NCBI GenBank assembly: GCA_029532625.1
Contig: JARFXM010000011.1
Coordinates: forward strand, 3,981,501 to 4,045,500
DNA from: Lomentospora prolificans
Lineage: Eukaryota; Ascomycota; Sordariomycetes; Microascales; Microascaceae
Direction of reading: 5' to 3'
Length of the DNA: 64,000 nt
The notes under the pieces were generated by a model. It ran no database searches, was not told where the DNA came from, and worked only from the letters and a program-made list of their open reading frames with translations. This document shows positions 48,918 through 59,000 of the stretch, piece after piece (position 1 is the stretch's first letter; each line of letters starts with the position of its first letter). A program made the position numbers and the translations under genes.

Positions 48918-49812
48918 ATGGCGTACCGCATTATCCACAGGAAATGGAGGCTTCGTAAGCCTATGTGGTGGGGAATGGTCTTGGAACTTCTCGGCCTCGT
49001 CCCTATCCTCGTCCTTTTTGGTATCGAGCAGCCGGATCTATATCGGACCAAATTCTGGCAGATCGGCTTCGACAACAAGCTGAACTCGAATCCCAACATG
49101 ATTCTTTACGCCTATGCGAATCATAGGCCGCTTCCCACCATTCCTTTCGTCTGGTCTCAAAGGTAGGCAGTACAGGGAGTGCCAACTTACAGCGCAAACG
49201 GGATGCTAACAGTTGTCTTGAATTAAGTCTGACTGACTTTAATGTCGCCATCTCCGTTATCGCACTCTTCCTCCTTCTCACCAAGCTCATCGCCTTCATC
49301 ATGAAGGTTTGGTACCCGCTCCTCGCCGTCTTCATAAACGTAGCTGCGGTTGCTCTCTGGACCACGAGTGTCTATGGCCAAATCGGCCCCGATTTCGCCG
49401 ACCCAAGATATCCTAGTCCCGTTGCCTGGTATATTAGAATGGGTTGCGATATCGCCAAGCCCTACAATGCCGTTCGTCTATGTATGATCGCAAAAGGCAC
49501 ACTTGCCGTTACCGTATATATGCTGTAGGTTCTCCATCCTTGGGCCTTGCACCTTGACGACCACTGAAACGAGAGCTAATACCGTATAGCTTTCTTTATC
49601 TTATGAATCTCGCGCTCGCGATCCATTCCATGCTTCCAAACGAGCTAGACAAGGTCGAAGAGGAAGAGGAAGAGGAAGACTCGGTCGTCGCCAAGAACAA
49701 CAACGTCGAGCTGAAGGGCATGATGTCGCCTGCTACTCCGGGAGTGCCTTACACGCCCCGAACCATGGCCTTTCGCACTCTCGACCGAAAAGGGCCGTCT
49801 ACTTACGCGTAA
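48918..49812 (+). CDS. Four-span membrane protein of unknown function
   Basis: Three exons (48918-49162, 49228-49524, 49590-49812; both introns 65 bases) give 254 residues. Hydrophobic segments lie at about 18-36 (WGMVLELLGLVPILVLFGI), 87-107 (VAISVIALFLLLTKLIAFIM), 110-130 (WYPLLAVFINVAAVALWTTS) and 163-192 (CMIAKGTLAVTVYMLFLYLM, then NLALAIHSM). The short N-terminus is basic (RIIHRKWRLRKP). The C-terminal tail has a run of acidic residues (KVEEEEEEEDS), then Pro/Thr-rich sequence with Thr-Pro sites. Four spans with both ends probably cytosolic recall MARVEL/tetraspan layouts, but I cannot place it in a family. The spliced frame restores continuity inside hydrophobic segments at both junctions, which supports the exon calls. 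Confidence 0.78.
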
Positions 49813-50963
49813 TCGGACGGTGACAAGCGAAGGACGAACCTTTTTTCCTTTGAAATGTACATTTTTTCTTCTTCTGCATATAGTATATTCCCATGGCTTG
49901 CAGTGATCTTCGGATACTGCAGTTCATATCCGTCTGAGAGATGATGGAGCCTCTCTTTTTATTTTCGGCTAGGGGGCATTGGTGTAACGGAGTTGAAGGT
50001 TTCAAGGACAAAGCAGGATGGCTCTCGGGACTGTAGGATACTGAATTGATGCCCACACTTTTGACCCTTCTCATACCCGGCATTGAAATGCCGTTGCTAG
50101 TGAACTGTCAAAGCCAGAAAGGGCGCCGGTAAAGCCGCGTCGGCAATCATCTGGGCGAGCGAGCTTCGGAGTTCTCACCCATCCAGACCCAGGCTCGAAA
50201 GGGTATTAATTGGTCTGTTACTTGTCACGCCAAACGACAGCGTTGGAATCTGAAATCGGCCGTCTCGGTAGCCTCGGTGTGCCCCTGTAAGGGCCAATGT
50301 TCGACCCGGTCAATCCGCGGGCGCCGAACGGAATGAAACAACATGGATCAAGGTGGCCTGGCTATGCCTGTTTGGAAACGGGCATGCTGGGACCCATTCG
50401 CCGACACGTCCTTCGTAGGCGGCTAACCAGGACCTCGAGTGAGTACTCAGCTGGCCCCACCACTAGCAACAGCAGCAGGTAGCCAGCAACAAAGGAGCCC
50501 GAACACTGTTCCCCGTGCCCTGAAGAACCCCGCTAACGACCGCCACCGCTGGCTGGCTGGCTAGCTGGCTGGCAATCCCGATCAATCAATCAGTAAATCG
50601 GACGTCATAATAGCGAGGCGATGACAAGCAATTGATCACCAAAATACCGAACCGCCCGTCGCCCAGCTCTGGAATTGCCTTTCTAAAGCTCGCTTTTCAA
50701 AGGCTCACCCAAAACGTCGGACCATAGCGAAAGCCGATTACTCGACGATTTCGAATCCATGCGATTGGTTCGATCCTCCCACCTTGCTGGCCCTTTCGCA
50801 ACCAACTCCAGCGGGCTTCAAATACTGCCTCGCCTCCCGCACATTAGAGACCGGCCATTGACGGCTCACGAAATACGGTATACCTACGCGATATATCGGG
50901 GATCAGCAGATATTGGCGTGCTTTTCTTCACGTAGCGCCCCCAAACGCAGCATACACCACATC
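49813..50963. other. Intergenic between the membrane-protein gene and SSADH
   Basis: 3' flank of the membrane-protein gene, then the SSADH promoter. A CTGG repeat lies at 50549-50572 and ATCA repeats near 50581-50591. An inverted CCAAT (ATTGG) is at 50764-50768, 200 bases before the SSADH ATG. No gene recognised. Confidence 0.55.
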
Positions 50964-52821
50964 ATGGTTGCGTTGGTACAAAAGGCCACTGTGCCACGGG
51001 CACTGCTCGCCGCGCGGTCGGCGAGACGAACTTCTCCAATTGCCCATTCATTGGCGATACCCATAACCTATAGCTTCGTCAGATTCGCTTCCAGTATGGT
51101 ACCAAAGGTGAGTGGTGAGCCCGCACATTTTCCGCTATTGCACTGCTGTGCTTGCCCGCCTATCCTTGGCTTGGCTGACAGGAGCTCTGGTGGCGCCCCC
51201 GCATACAGCTCAAAGACCCCTCCCTTCTCAAGAAAGATGTTGTATATATCAACGGTGAGTGGGTTGGCGCGAGGTCGGGCAAGACTTTTGAAGTGAGAGG
51301 TGAGAATACACCTGAATATCGATCTAACGATGCGTTTATTTTTCCTGGCGCAGAGTTTACTCACAATCAAACTGCAGATCCGGCCACAAACGAGGTGATT
51401 GGAACCGCCCCCGAATGTGATGTCGAGGATATAGAGGCCGCCATCAACGCCGCAGAGGCAGCGCTGCCTGATTTCAAGTCCAAGACAGGTCGTGAGAAGG
51501 CCAAACTGCTTCGAAAATGGTACGATCTCATGGTGGAGAATACTGAAGACCTTACAACATTGATCACTTGGGAAAATGGCAAGCCTGTCGCCGATGCAAG
51601 AGGAGAGGTGTCTTACGCCGCCAATTTCTTCGAATGGTTCAGCGAGGAGGCACCGCGAGCCTATGGAGAGACGATTCCCGCCACCGTGCCGACCAACAGG
51701 GTATTTACGATCAAAGAACCCGTTGGTGTGTGCGGTTTGATCACACCGTAAGTAAAGCATAGATTCATGCTCTTGCTCCCGTCCTCGATGCTGATTTCAA
51801 ATTAAGATGGAACTTCCCTGCTGCTATGATTACACGCAAGATCGGGCCCGCGTTAGCAGCCGGTTGCACGGTGGTTTGCAAGACGCCTGGCGAAACACCA
51901 TTCACTGCTTTCGCTCTCGCCGAGCTTGGTCACCGGGCAGGCATCCCGAAGGGCGTGGTGAATCTCATTACTTCCCTCAAAAACACCCCCAAGGTCGGCG
52001 AGGTGATGGCAACGTCTCCAATTATCAGTAAGCTTTCATTTACTGGATCTACCAACGTCGGGAAACTTCTTATGAAGCAGGCCTCCGGCACTTTGAAGAA
52101 GCTCTCCTTCGAGCTCGGTGGAAACGCGCCCTTTATCGTCTTTGACGATGCCGATATCGACCTCGCCGTAGCGGGCGCCATCGCTTCCAAGTTTCGGTCC
52201 TCCGGCCAAACCTGCGTCTGCGCGAATCGAATCTACGTCCAGAACGGCATCTACGACGAATTCGCCAAGAAATTCACCGAGGAGGTTAAGAAGTTCAAGG
52301 TTGGAAACGGGTTCGCGGAAGGCATCACCCACGGTCCTCTTATCCACGATCGTGCTATTTCCAAAGTCCGCGAGCATGTCAAAGACGCCCGGGAAAAGGG
52401 TGCCAAATTGGCTCTAGGAGGCAACCACCTCCCCGACATTGGAGAGAACTTCTTTGAACCTACCGTCTTGACGGGCATGACTGCCGAGATGGCGCTCGCC
52501 TCCGAGGAGACTTTCGGTCCCGTCGCCGGTCTGTTCCCATTCCAGTCGGAAGCTGAAGTTGTGAAGCTGGCGAACGACACGAACGTCGGTCTCGCTGGAT
52601 ACCTCTACTCTCGAGATTCTGCAAGAGTCTACCGGGTTGCTGAGCATCTTCAGGTTGGTATGATTGGTGTGAACACTGGCTTGATTTCCGACACTGTATC
52701 TCCGTTTGGTGGTGTCAAGGAGTCTGGGTTCGGAAGGGAGGGGTCTCTTTATGGAATCGAGGAATTCCAAATTATCAAGACCATAACCCTTGGTGGAATG
52801 GGCAAGCCATTGCAGACTTAA
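50964..52821 (+). CDS. UGA2: Succinate-semialdehyde dehydrogenase
   Basis: Four exons (50964-51107, 51182-51299, 51378-51747, 51807-52821; introns 74, 78 and 59 bases) give 548 residues. Oxidises succinate semialdehyde to succinate with NAD(P), the last step of the GABA shunt. Key blocks: YINGEWVGARSGKTFEV, DPATNEVIGTAPECD, PWNFPAAMITRKIGPALAAG, SFTGSTNVGKLL, FELGGNAPFIVFDDADID with the general-base Glu313, and SSGQTCVCANRIYVQ with catalytic Cys347. Cys349 two residues later matches the cysteine pair that forms a redox-switch disulfide in human SSADH. The N-terminal ~45 residues are Ala/Arg/Ser-rich without acids (RALLAARSARRTSP), pointing to mitochondrial import, whereas yeast Uga2 lacks such an extension. 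The ATG at 50964 is the first in frame; upstream frame begins only with TTG. Confidence 0.95.
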
Positions 52822-53179
52822 GTTGTAGATCGTTGAAAAAAATGCAAGGAATATATAGGAACACAACACGACCATATGAGCCACGGGTATCCAAGAGATA
52901 GAAAACGGTAATAATAATACAATAGTTTTTAAGCTTGCCATTATTAAGTTTCTACCATATACTGAGTTTTGACCCGTACAGTGAAGTGCGAGTGGCATGA
53001 AGCAGTTCTTGTAGGTGGGAATTGACCAACCAGGAGTGGCTCTTTGAGTCTTACATAATCAGTAGCGAAATCTCAAAATTTCATCTCGAGCTCCGTCCTC
53101 GAAGCGTGACCATCCAACCCATCGAGTAATTCAGGGACACCCAACGCCCTGCATAATCTCCAGTTCCCAAAATCCAGCC
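52822..53179. other. Intergenic between SSADH and RGG-protein gene
   Basis: SSADH 3' flank, AT-rich with AATAATAATACAATA near 52909-52923 as a plausible polyadenylation region, then a short promoter for the next gene in the same direction. Confidence 0.5.
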
Positions 53180-54364
53180 ATGCGTCGGAATCTACTTCGT
53201 CCGGCCTATGGCCTGGGAAGGGCGGAATTCTACCGAGCCCAGGAGACTACACGTTCCTTCACGACGACGCAATTCTTCTCCGCCCGCGAGGACGGTGACA
53301 AGCCTGCCAACGCGCGACCAAACTTTCAGCAGCGATCCGAGCGAGCCTCCAAGGAGGTCGATGCCTTACTAAAGGAATCTTCGGCCAACAGGCCCGCCCG
53401 GAACGGCCCCGGGGGAGTGGGTGCGACGGGCGGCCCTAACCCTGCGAGAAAGATCATCAACCTCAAGAGCCTCCCGCGGGGACGGGGGCGCGGTAATCTA
53501 ATCTCGCTCAACCTCATGAGGCCGAATAATCAGACCGGGAAGTCCGAGGGCGCATCTCCCGCCTTCCAGCGGACTGGCGCCCCGAGGGGAGGTGCATTTA
53601 GGGGCCAGGGGTTCAACCGAGCTCCTCGGGGCGGTGCCCGCGAGGGCCAGCCCCGGCAGAGCGGAAGGGGCCGGCGGTCGAAGAAGGATGATGACGATCG
53701 ACAAAACGAGCAGGACTATGTTAACAAAAAACGGGGTAGGCCGAAGGAGGAGAGTGAGACGCTGGAGGAGCGCCAGGCGAGACTCGGCCGCGAGGTCGGT
53801 GTTGCTACCATGTACAAACCCTCGACAACCCTCGAAACTCTTGTGCCCTTCCTTCCCGAGGTGGCGACCGATTCCAACCCTCTCGGTAGGCTCGCGACTG
53901 CCATGACCAACATGCGTGTCCTTTCCGGCGGTCACATCGATGCCAACCCCATCATCAATGCGGAGGATATGTACCGCGACTACAAGCTCAAGGGCTCTAT
54001 GTTCTTCACCGATCTCCGCGTGAAGAAGGCCATCGAGGAGCAGGTTGAGCGGGCCAAAGACGGTATTCCCGGCCCCGACAATGTCATCAAGGAAACCATC
54101 ATCAAAAAGACTATTCTTGGAGAGTATGACGCCATAAAGCCGGCCTCTATCACCGACGCCGTCACGATTGCGAAGAACTTCCACCTCAAGGAGGGCACAT
54201 ACCAGAACAGGCAGACCAAGGCATTTGAAGACAAGCTTGTGTCACTCCTGAACAAGGCGAGGGCGAAACCCAAACAGGCTGCGAAGGCCAAGGCTCAGCC
54301 CAAGGCCCAGGAAGTGAAAGTGAAGGGGCAGGCGGTTAAGGGCCCCAAGGCTAAGGCTGCCTAG
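53180..54364 (+). CDS. RGG-rich, probably mitochondrial protein of unknown function
   Basis: Intronless, 394 residues. The N-terminus (MRRNLLRPAYGLGRAEFYRA, then SFTTTQFFSAREDG) looks like a mitochondrial presequence with a cleavage site. Residues ~95-170 are rich in Arg and Gly (LPRGRGRGNLISL, APRGGAFRGQGFNRAPRGGA, QSGRGRRSKKDDDD), an RGG/RG arrangement typical of RNA-binding proteins. The folded part, ~200-365, begins TLEERQARLGREVGVATMYK and includes GGHIDANPIINAEDMYRDYK and KGSMFFTDLRVKKAIEEQV. The tail is a run of Lys/Ala/Gln. A mitochondrial ribosome or mRNA-associated role is plausible but inferred; I cannot match it to a named mitoribosomal subunit. It converges on the mitochondrial ribosome recycling factor gene with 234 bases between stops. 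Confidence 0.8.
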   Translation: MRRNLLRPAYGLGRAEFYRAQETTRSFTTTQFFSAREDGDKPANARPNFQQRSERASKEVDALLKESSANRPARNGPGGVGATGGPNPARKIINLKSLPRGRGRGNLISLNLMRPNNQTGKSEGASPAFQRTGAPRGGAFRGQGFNRAPRGGAREGQPRQSGRGRRSKKDDDDRQNEQDYVNKKRGRPKEESETLEERQARLGREVGVATMYKPSTTLETLVPFLPEVATDSNPLGRLATAMTNMRVLSGGHIDANPIINAEDMYRDYKLKGSMFFTDLRVKKAIEEQVERAKDGIPGPDNVIKETIIKKTILGEYDAIKPASITDAVTIAKNFHLKEGTYQNRQTKAFEDKLVSLLNKARAKPKQAAKAKAQPKAQEVKVKGQAVKGPKAKAA

Positions 54365-54598
54365 AGAGTAGCGTCTGAAAGCTTGTAATAGTATGGTCGA
54401 GAGGACAGATAGATGGGATGTACGAAAACTATACAGCTTTTTTTGTGTACAATTATGTTATATTCAAAACAATAAACAGCCCTTCCGCATCAGCGGCAGC
54501 GTTTAGCACACGGATGTGCGTTTCTAGTATACATGTGAGCAATATGCAAGCTTGCACGCATTGATCGCAATCAGATATGTAAAAAGTCAACATGAGCT

Positions 54599-55523
54599 TT
54601 ATCCCATAGACCTTCCAGACTGAGCAATGGCTTGCGCCTCGACCTTGTCGATCTCTGCCAACTCCTTCTTCACCAAGTCCATCAGCTCAGTCGACAGCTT
54701 ATGCTTGACATCCTTGGTAACAACATTATCCTTGCCCCACGCGGCAATGACCTTGTCCCTCTTCGTCTTAACCTCCCTAACCCTCTCCCTCCACCTGTGG
54801 CACAAATCCTTCAGCCTCTTGGCCACCTCCTCCGGTCTCTCCATCTCCAGCTTCATGATGAGCTCGAGCTCATTCTCGGGATCCTTCTGCGGCTGCTGAT
54901 TAAACATCTCCGAGGCTTGAATAGCGCTCATGACAGGCTTCACGAAGCTCTTGTCATTGACGAGTAGCGATATGGTCCTGCCGCCGCGGGGCACCACCTG
55001 CGCCAGCTCTCGGAGGGGAAAAGTCTCGCCGCCGCGGGTGGGCACGGGGAGGGCGCCGATGACGTCCGGATTGGACTTGCCGCCCTGGCGGAACTGCTTG
55101 AGCTCGGTCTTGTAGCGGTCGGAGAACTTGGATAGGCGGGAGGTGACGTCGGCGAAATTGTGGGGGTCATCGGGGTTGGGGGAGGCGTGGCCTGCTTCGT
55201 CGGCCGAAGATGACGAGGTTGAGGGCGCCGGGGAGGATTTGGAGGATTTGGAGGGCTTAGGGGAGCCCTTGTCCTTCTTTTTTAGGTAGAGAGGGGTCGC
55301 GCTGAAGGCACGGTGGGGGCGAAGTCGAGAGGCAGCATACAGGTTCTGAAGGGACGGCGTCAGGCGAGGAAGAGGTTGGCTTTTTCGAAGTCTAGTTAGC
55401 GTGCACTGGCGGCGACGGCACGTCATGGCTTAGCTTTAATTGAGTGCGGACTCACCTGGTCAATGGTCGTAGGACCGTGGCCGAAGCCTTTAACCTTGGG
55501 AGACCAGCTCTAAGACTATTCAT
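54599..55523 (-). CDS. RRF1: Mitochondrial ribosome recycling factor
   Basis: Two exons (55523-55456 and 55379-54599) give 282 residues. The factor splits the post-termination mitochondrial ribosome together with EF-G. Exon 1 encodes MNSLRAGLPRLKASATVLRP, an import signal that continues in exon 2 (LRPHRAFSATPLYLKKKDKG). Then comes a Ser/Pro-rich linker and the RRF domain from about 125 (VTSRLSKFSDRYKTELKQFR, GALPVPTRGGETFPLRELAQ, EEVAKRLKDLCHRWRERVRE, VKTKRDKVIAAWG). The intron starts GTGAGT. With GCTAAC as branch point the acceptor is AAAAAG at 55380; an alternative acceptor CTAG 12 bases earlier keeps the frame and would add four residues (RLRK). Reading only exon 2 backwards to its own ATG at 55426 would lose the proper leader. 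Confidence 0.9.
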
Positions 55524-55693
55524 GGTAGGGGAGGTTCGAGGTTTGGTGCTGGTGGGTTGGCAATGGGCAGGTAGGAAATTTCCAATTCAGGTCCAAAAAG
55601 TTGGAGCTACCACCAGATGTTGGGCTGGTGAGATTGTCGAGCCACGTGCGTAGGGAAGTTGTCTATACTCCATTAGCACCTCGCTTTCCCATC

Positions 55694-55773
55694 GGTCGTG
55701 TGGCCCAGTGGTTAAGGCATGTGCTTTACAAAGAGATCGCACAGGATCGCAGGTTCGATCCCTGCCACGATCA
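55694..55773 (+). tRNA. tRNA-Val (anticodon UAC) with 7-base intron
   Basis: Acceptor GGTCGTG pairs with CACGATC (one G-T pair), discriminator A. D arm GCCCAGTGGTTAAGGC. Anticodon stem TGTGC/GCACA encloses 14 bases starting TTTACA: anticodon TAC, then a probable 7-base intron (about AAGAGAT) and base 38. T arm GCAGGTTCGATCCCTGC holds the B box. With 7 bases removed the mature length is 73, which fits. The anticodon assignment depends on the intron sitting at the standard position. Confidence 0.88.
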
Positions 55774-56077
55774 GATGTTCTATTTTTTGCACTTTGGCTC
55801 GTTATCCCTTTTTGTGTGTTTTTCACTGTGAATTCGAGAGACTTGTTCGTTTTAACCTTTTTTTTCTTTTAATTGGCGCTCTCGGTTTTGTAAGTGAAAT
55901 CCCAGGTCCCTCACGCGCAAGGATCGGAATTATCTGACCCGCTCACGCAACTAAGAGGCTGGGATGGTAGCTACTGCCCATCATCTATCTGCCCACAAGT
56001 GAACTATTGCTTCTCAACGCCGTTGACTGTATTTTTCTATGTAGACGCTGGCTAGTAAACAAACCGCGCCTATCCTT
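55774..56077. other. Intergenic between tRNA-Val and WDR6 gene
   Basis: T-rich sequence starting about 20 bases after the tRNA (TTTTTTG near 55782 and T9 near 55858) fits RNA polymerase III termination. The rest is the 3' flank of the WD-repeat gene. Confidence 0.5.
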
Positions 56078-59000
56078 CTAAGCGACTTTCCAAACCTCCA
56101 TGCCTACTCCACATAATACTACCTCGCCGGACTGTCCGAGAAACTCAACGCAGCCCGCATCCGCCACTCCGCTATACCTATCCTCCTCCAGCGTCAACCC
56201 TAAGCCACCCGTTCTTCCCACTGTTACCTTCCAGATCTTGAAGCGCTGATCATTGCTAACCGTTGCGACACGGCCACCAGAAACGCTCACCACTCCGTTA
56301 ATAGCAGCGGCGTGGGCGGATCGAACGATGGTTTTCTCTGTAACCGTAGCCGGGCCGTCGGCCTGAGTTTGGACCAAAGCGGCTGCCACAGCGTTGTCAT
56401 CGCCCGTTGTGGTGACGAGATACCTCGCCGAGTCGGAATCTAGGAGTAGTCGTAGGTCGAGAGCCTTGATGCTGCTCTGGTGTATCCTAGTGACACTCGT
56501 AAGTTTGTAAGTTCGGGAATCGCCGCTGTCAAGCGTCCACAGCGCAATATGTCCGTCCGTAGAAGCCGTAAGGACCCCGGAAGTGAGCCCTTCTCGCCTC
56601 GAGCCAAGCTGGCGGACTTGCGTCAGGCAAGCACCTGTATACTCTCCCGTCGCGAGCAGCTCAAAAGTTCCCTGCGCATTGGTGCCAGGCGCGGGGGACT
56701 TATACCTGTACGTCTTGAACAGCGAGCTCGAAAACGCCATGGTAACGAGCAAACACTCCTCGCCTTCTACAGAGACGTCAAAATCCGTGATTCTCAGGTC
56801 GCAGTGCGCTGTCTTATCCGGCAGCGCAGCCTCGCAGAACACCGCCAGCCCGGCAAAGTCGGCATCGAGCTTGCTGACCCTCCACACGAAGAAATCTTCG
56901 TTACCACCGCTGCTGAGGAGGTAGTCGCGGCCGCACCACTTGACAGACTGGATACCCGTCGTGTGGATCTTCATCGACGCCACACAACGCAGGTCGGCCG
57001 AGAAGCCAGACCGCTCCCATATGCGGATAGCCGTGTCTTCGGATCCGGTCGCGAAATAACTCACCGTCCGAGGGGATGTTTCGCCGGGTAGCGCCGACTC
57101 TTGCGCTGCGACGGTTCTGATCTCTCGGCCGTGGGTTCCCGACTTAAGCGTATAGCTGCTTGCGTGCTCCTGTGAGTGGATGTGCACCCTAGATACCTTG
57201 GTGAAAGCGAAGCGCAGGTGACCTGTCACGGGGCTTCTGGTGTGAGCGAACGTCCTATGCGCTCCGCCGCAATCCACGCTAGCGATAAAGTCCCTTTTTG
57301 TTTCGTTCCATACTACGAAATCCTTGCTTCGGAAACCAGAGAGGATAAGATCCGCTGGCTCGTCGCCGTTTCTGCTGAACCAAGCATTCTCAATCTGGGG
57401 TCCAAATGGCGGTGATGTTTCGTGTCGGAGACGAGCTTGGGGCGCGGTTCCCACCTCAGCCTCTAATTCATAAATCCTGTATTTCCCATCACGGTTCGTC
57501 GTCAGGAAGGTGATTTTGTTCAGGCTCTTTTGACCGGGAAGAGGAACGATGGATGTGATGGCATCGTCCGATCTCGGGTCAATCTGAGCGCTGAGAGTGT
57601 ATCGGCCATCTTGCAGAGTGAAAACTTCCATGAAGCCGTTCCGTGATCCAATGATAAGGTGGCCATGAAACTTCCCGGCCGAAGTGAGCACAAACCGCTC
57701 GTCAACACCCTCTAGGAGAATATTGGAGGCGATTTGCCTGCTATCCAAATCCGCAGTGAGTATCCTGATGTCATTATTATCATACATAGTGAGCAGAAAG
57801 GTTATGGAGGCGTCCGCTTGTTCCAGGCAGATCAAGTTGAGAACTTTCCCATGGACCGATTCAAAGTGTGAGAGCCTGCCATCGGAGTACAAATATAAAT
57901 TCTTCGTCGTCGTCCCGAGGATGGCACTTCCGGGCGTGGCAGGAGTAATCACCGCGGTCGCCTTGAGATCCTCTCGCATATCATGCTCATCCACGGTCAC
58001 CTCCGACCAGTGAGCATACTCACCCGTGAATTCCCCCTTCAGAAGCTTTCCGAACTTGGACACCGCGAGCATGGTATCTTGGGTTATGAAGGCGTAGCGG
58101 TGTAAGAAATCGTGACGATTCCGGCCTTTCAGTGCCTTCCTCCCTCCTGGCGCGGGCTCTAAAATGGGTAGTGTCTCATGAGAAACCGTGACCAAGGCCG
58201 TTGTCCCTTCTTCCTCTTCCGGGTTATCTGTAGTCTCTTCAATAGGATCCTCGTTGATAAACGATACCTTTCCATCCGCGCCTCCGGTAGCGATGAGATG
58301 GCCACCGTCATCTTTCAATAGCATGGCAGTGGCCCACAGATGTTTCCCCTCATGGTTGGAAAAAATACTCTTATTCGTTAGTTTTCCTGTCTCTTCACGG
58401 CTGAATCCGGAGAGGTCTAGCTCCCACCGCTGCGCGGTCGAGTCTTCACCAAAGGAGTAGAGCGGAATGATCGGCGAGGAGGGTTTGTCCCCCTTGATCG
58501 GAGCAAACTTGACGTGCCAAATCCTCGATATATGGCCCATGGCCATGGCTATCGGCACCTTGGGGGCCCTCCCTTCGTCTATACCCCCAGATCCAAACCC
58601 GGTTTCGCGCGCCTCGTGAAGCAGACTCTTTGCTGAAATATGCGCGGGGTTCGGAGCCGAGGTAGACGTATCACTGATGTCCCACACCCTAATCGTACGA
58701 TCATCGCTACAGCTGGCCAGCAACCTTAGGGATTGACCATCGGGAAGTGCAATCTCGTCAGAAATATGGACGCCAAATATTGATCCTTCGTGTCCCACCA
58801 GGGCGTGGAGTACCTCGCTTGTCCGGCCAGCCTCGCCGTTCCGACAAGTCCAGACAAGAATCTCTCCGAAAGCCGTACCGGCCGCCACAAGCACGCAGTC
58901 AGCCGATAACCACTTTGCATGCGCTGCGTATAGTATGGGCCGCGAAGGCGACGCCGCTTCGCCGAATGATATGGCTGGTCTTCCCATGGCTGGGTCGGTC

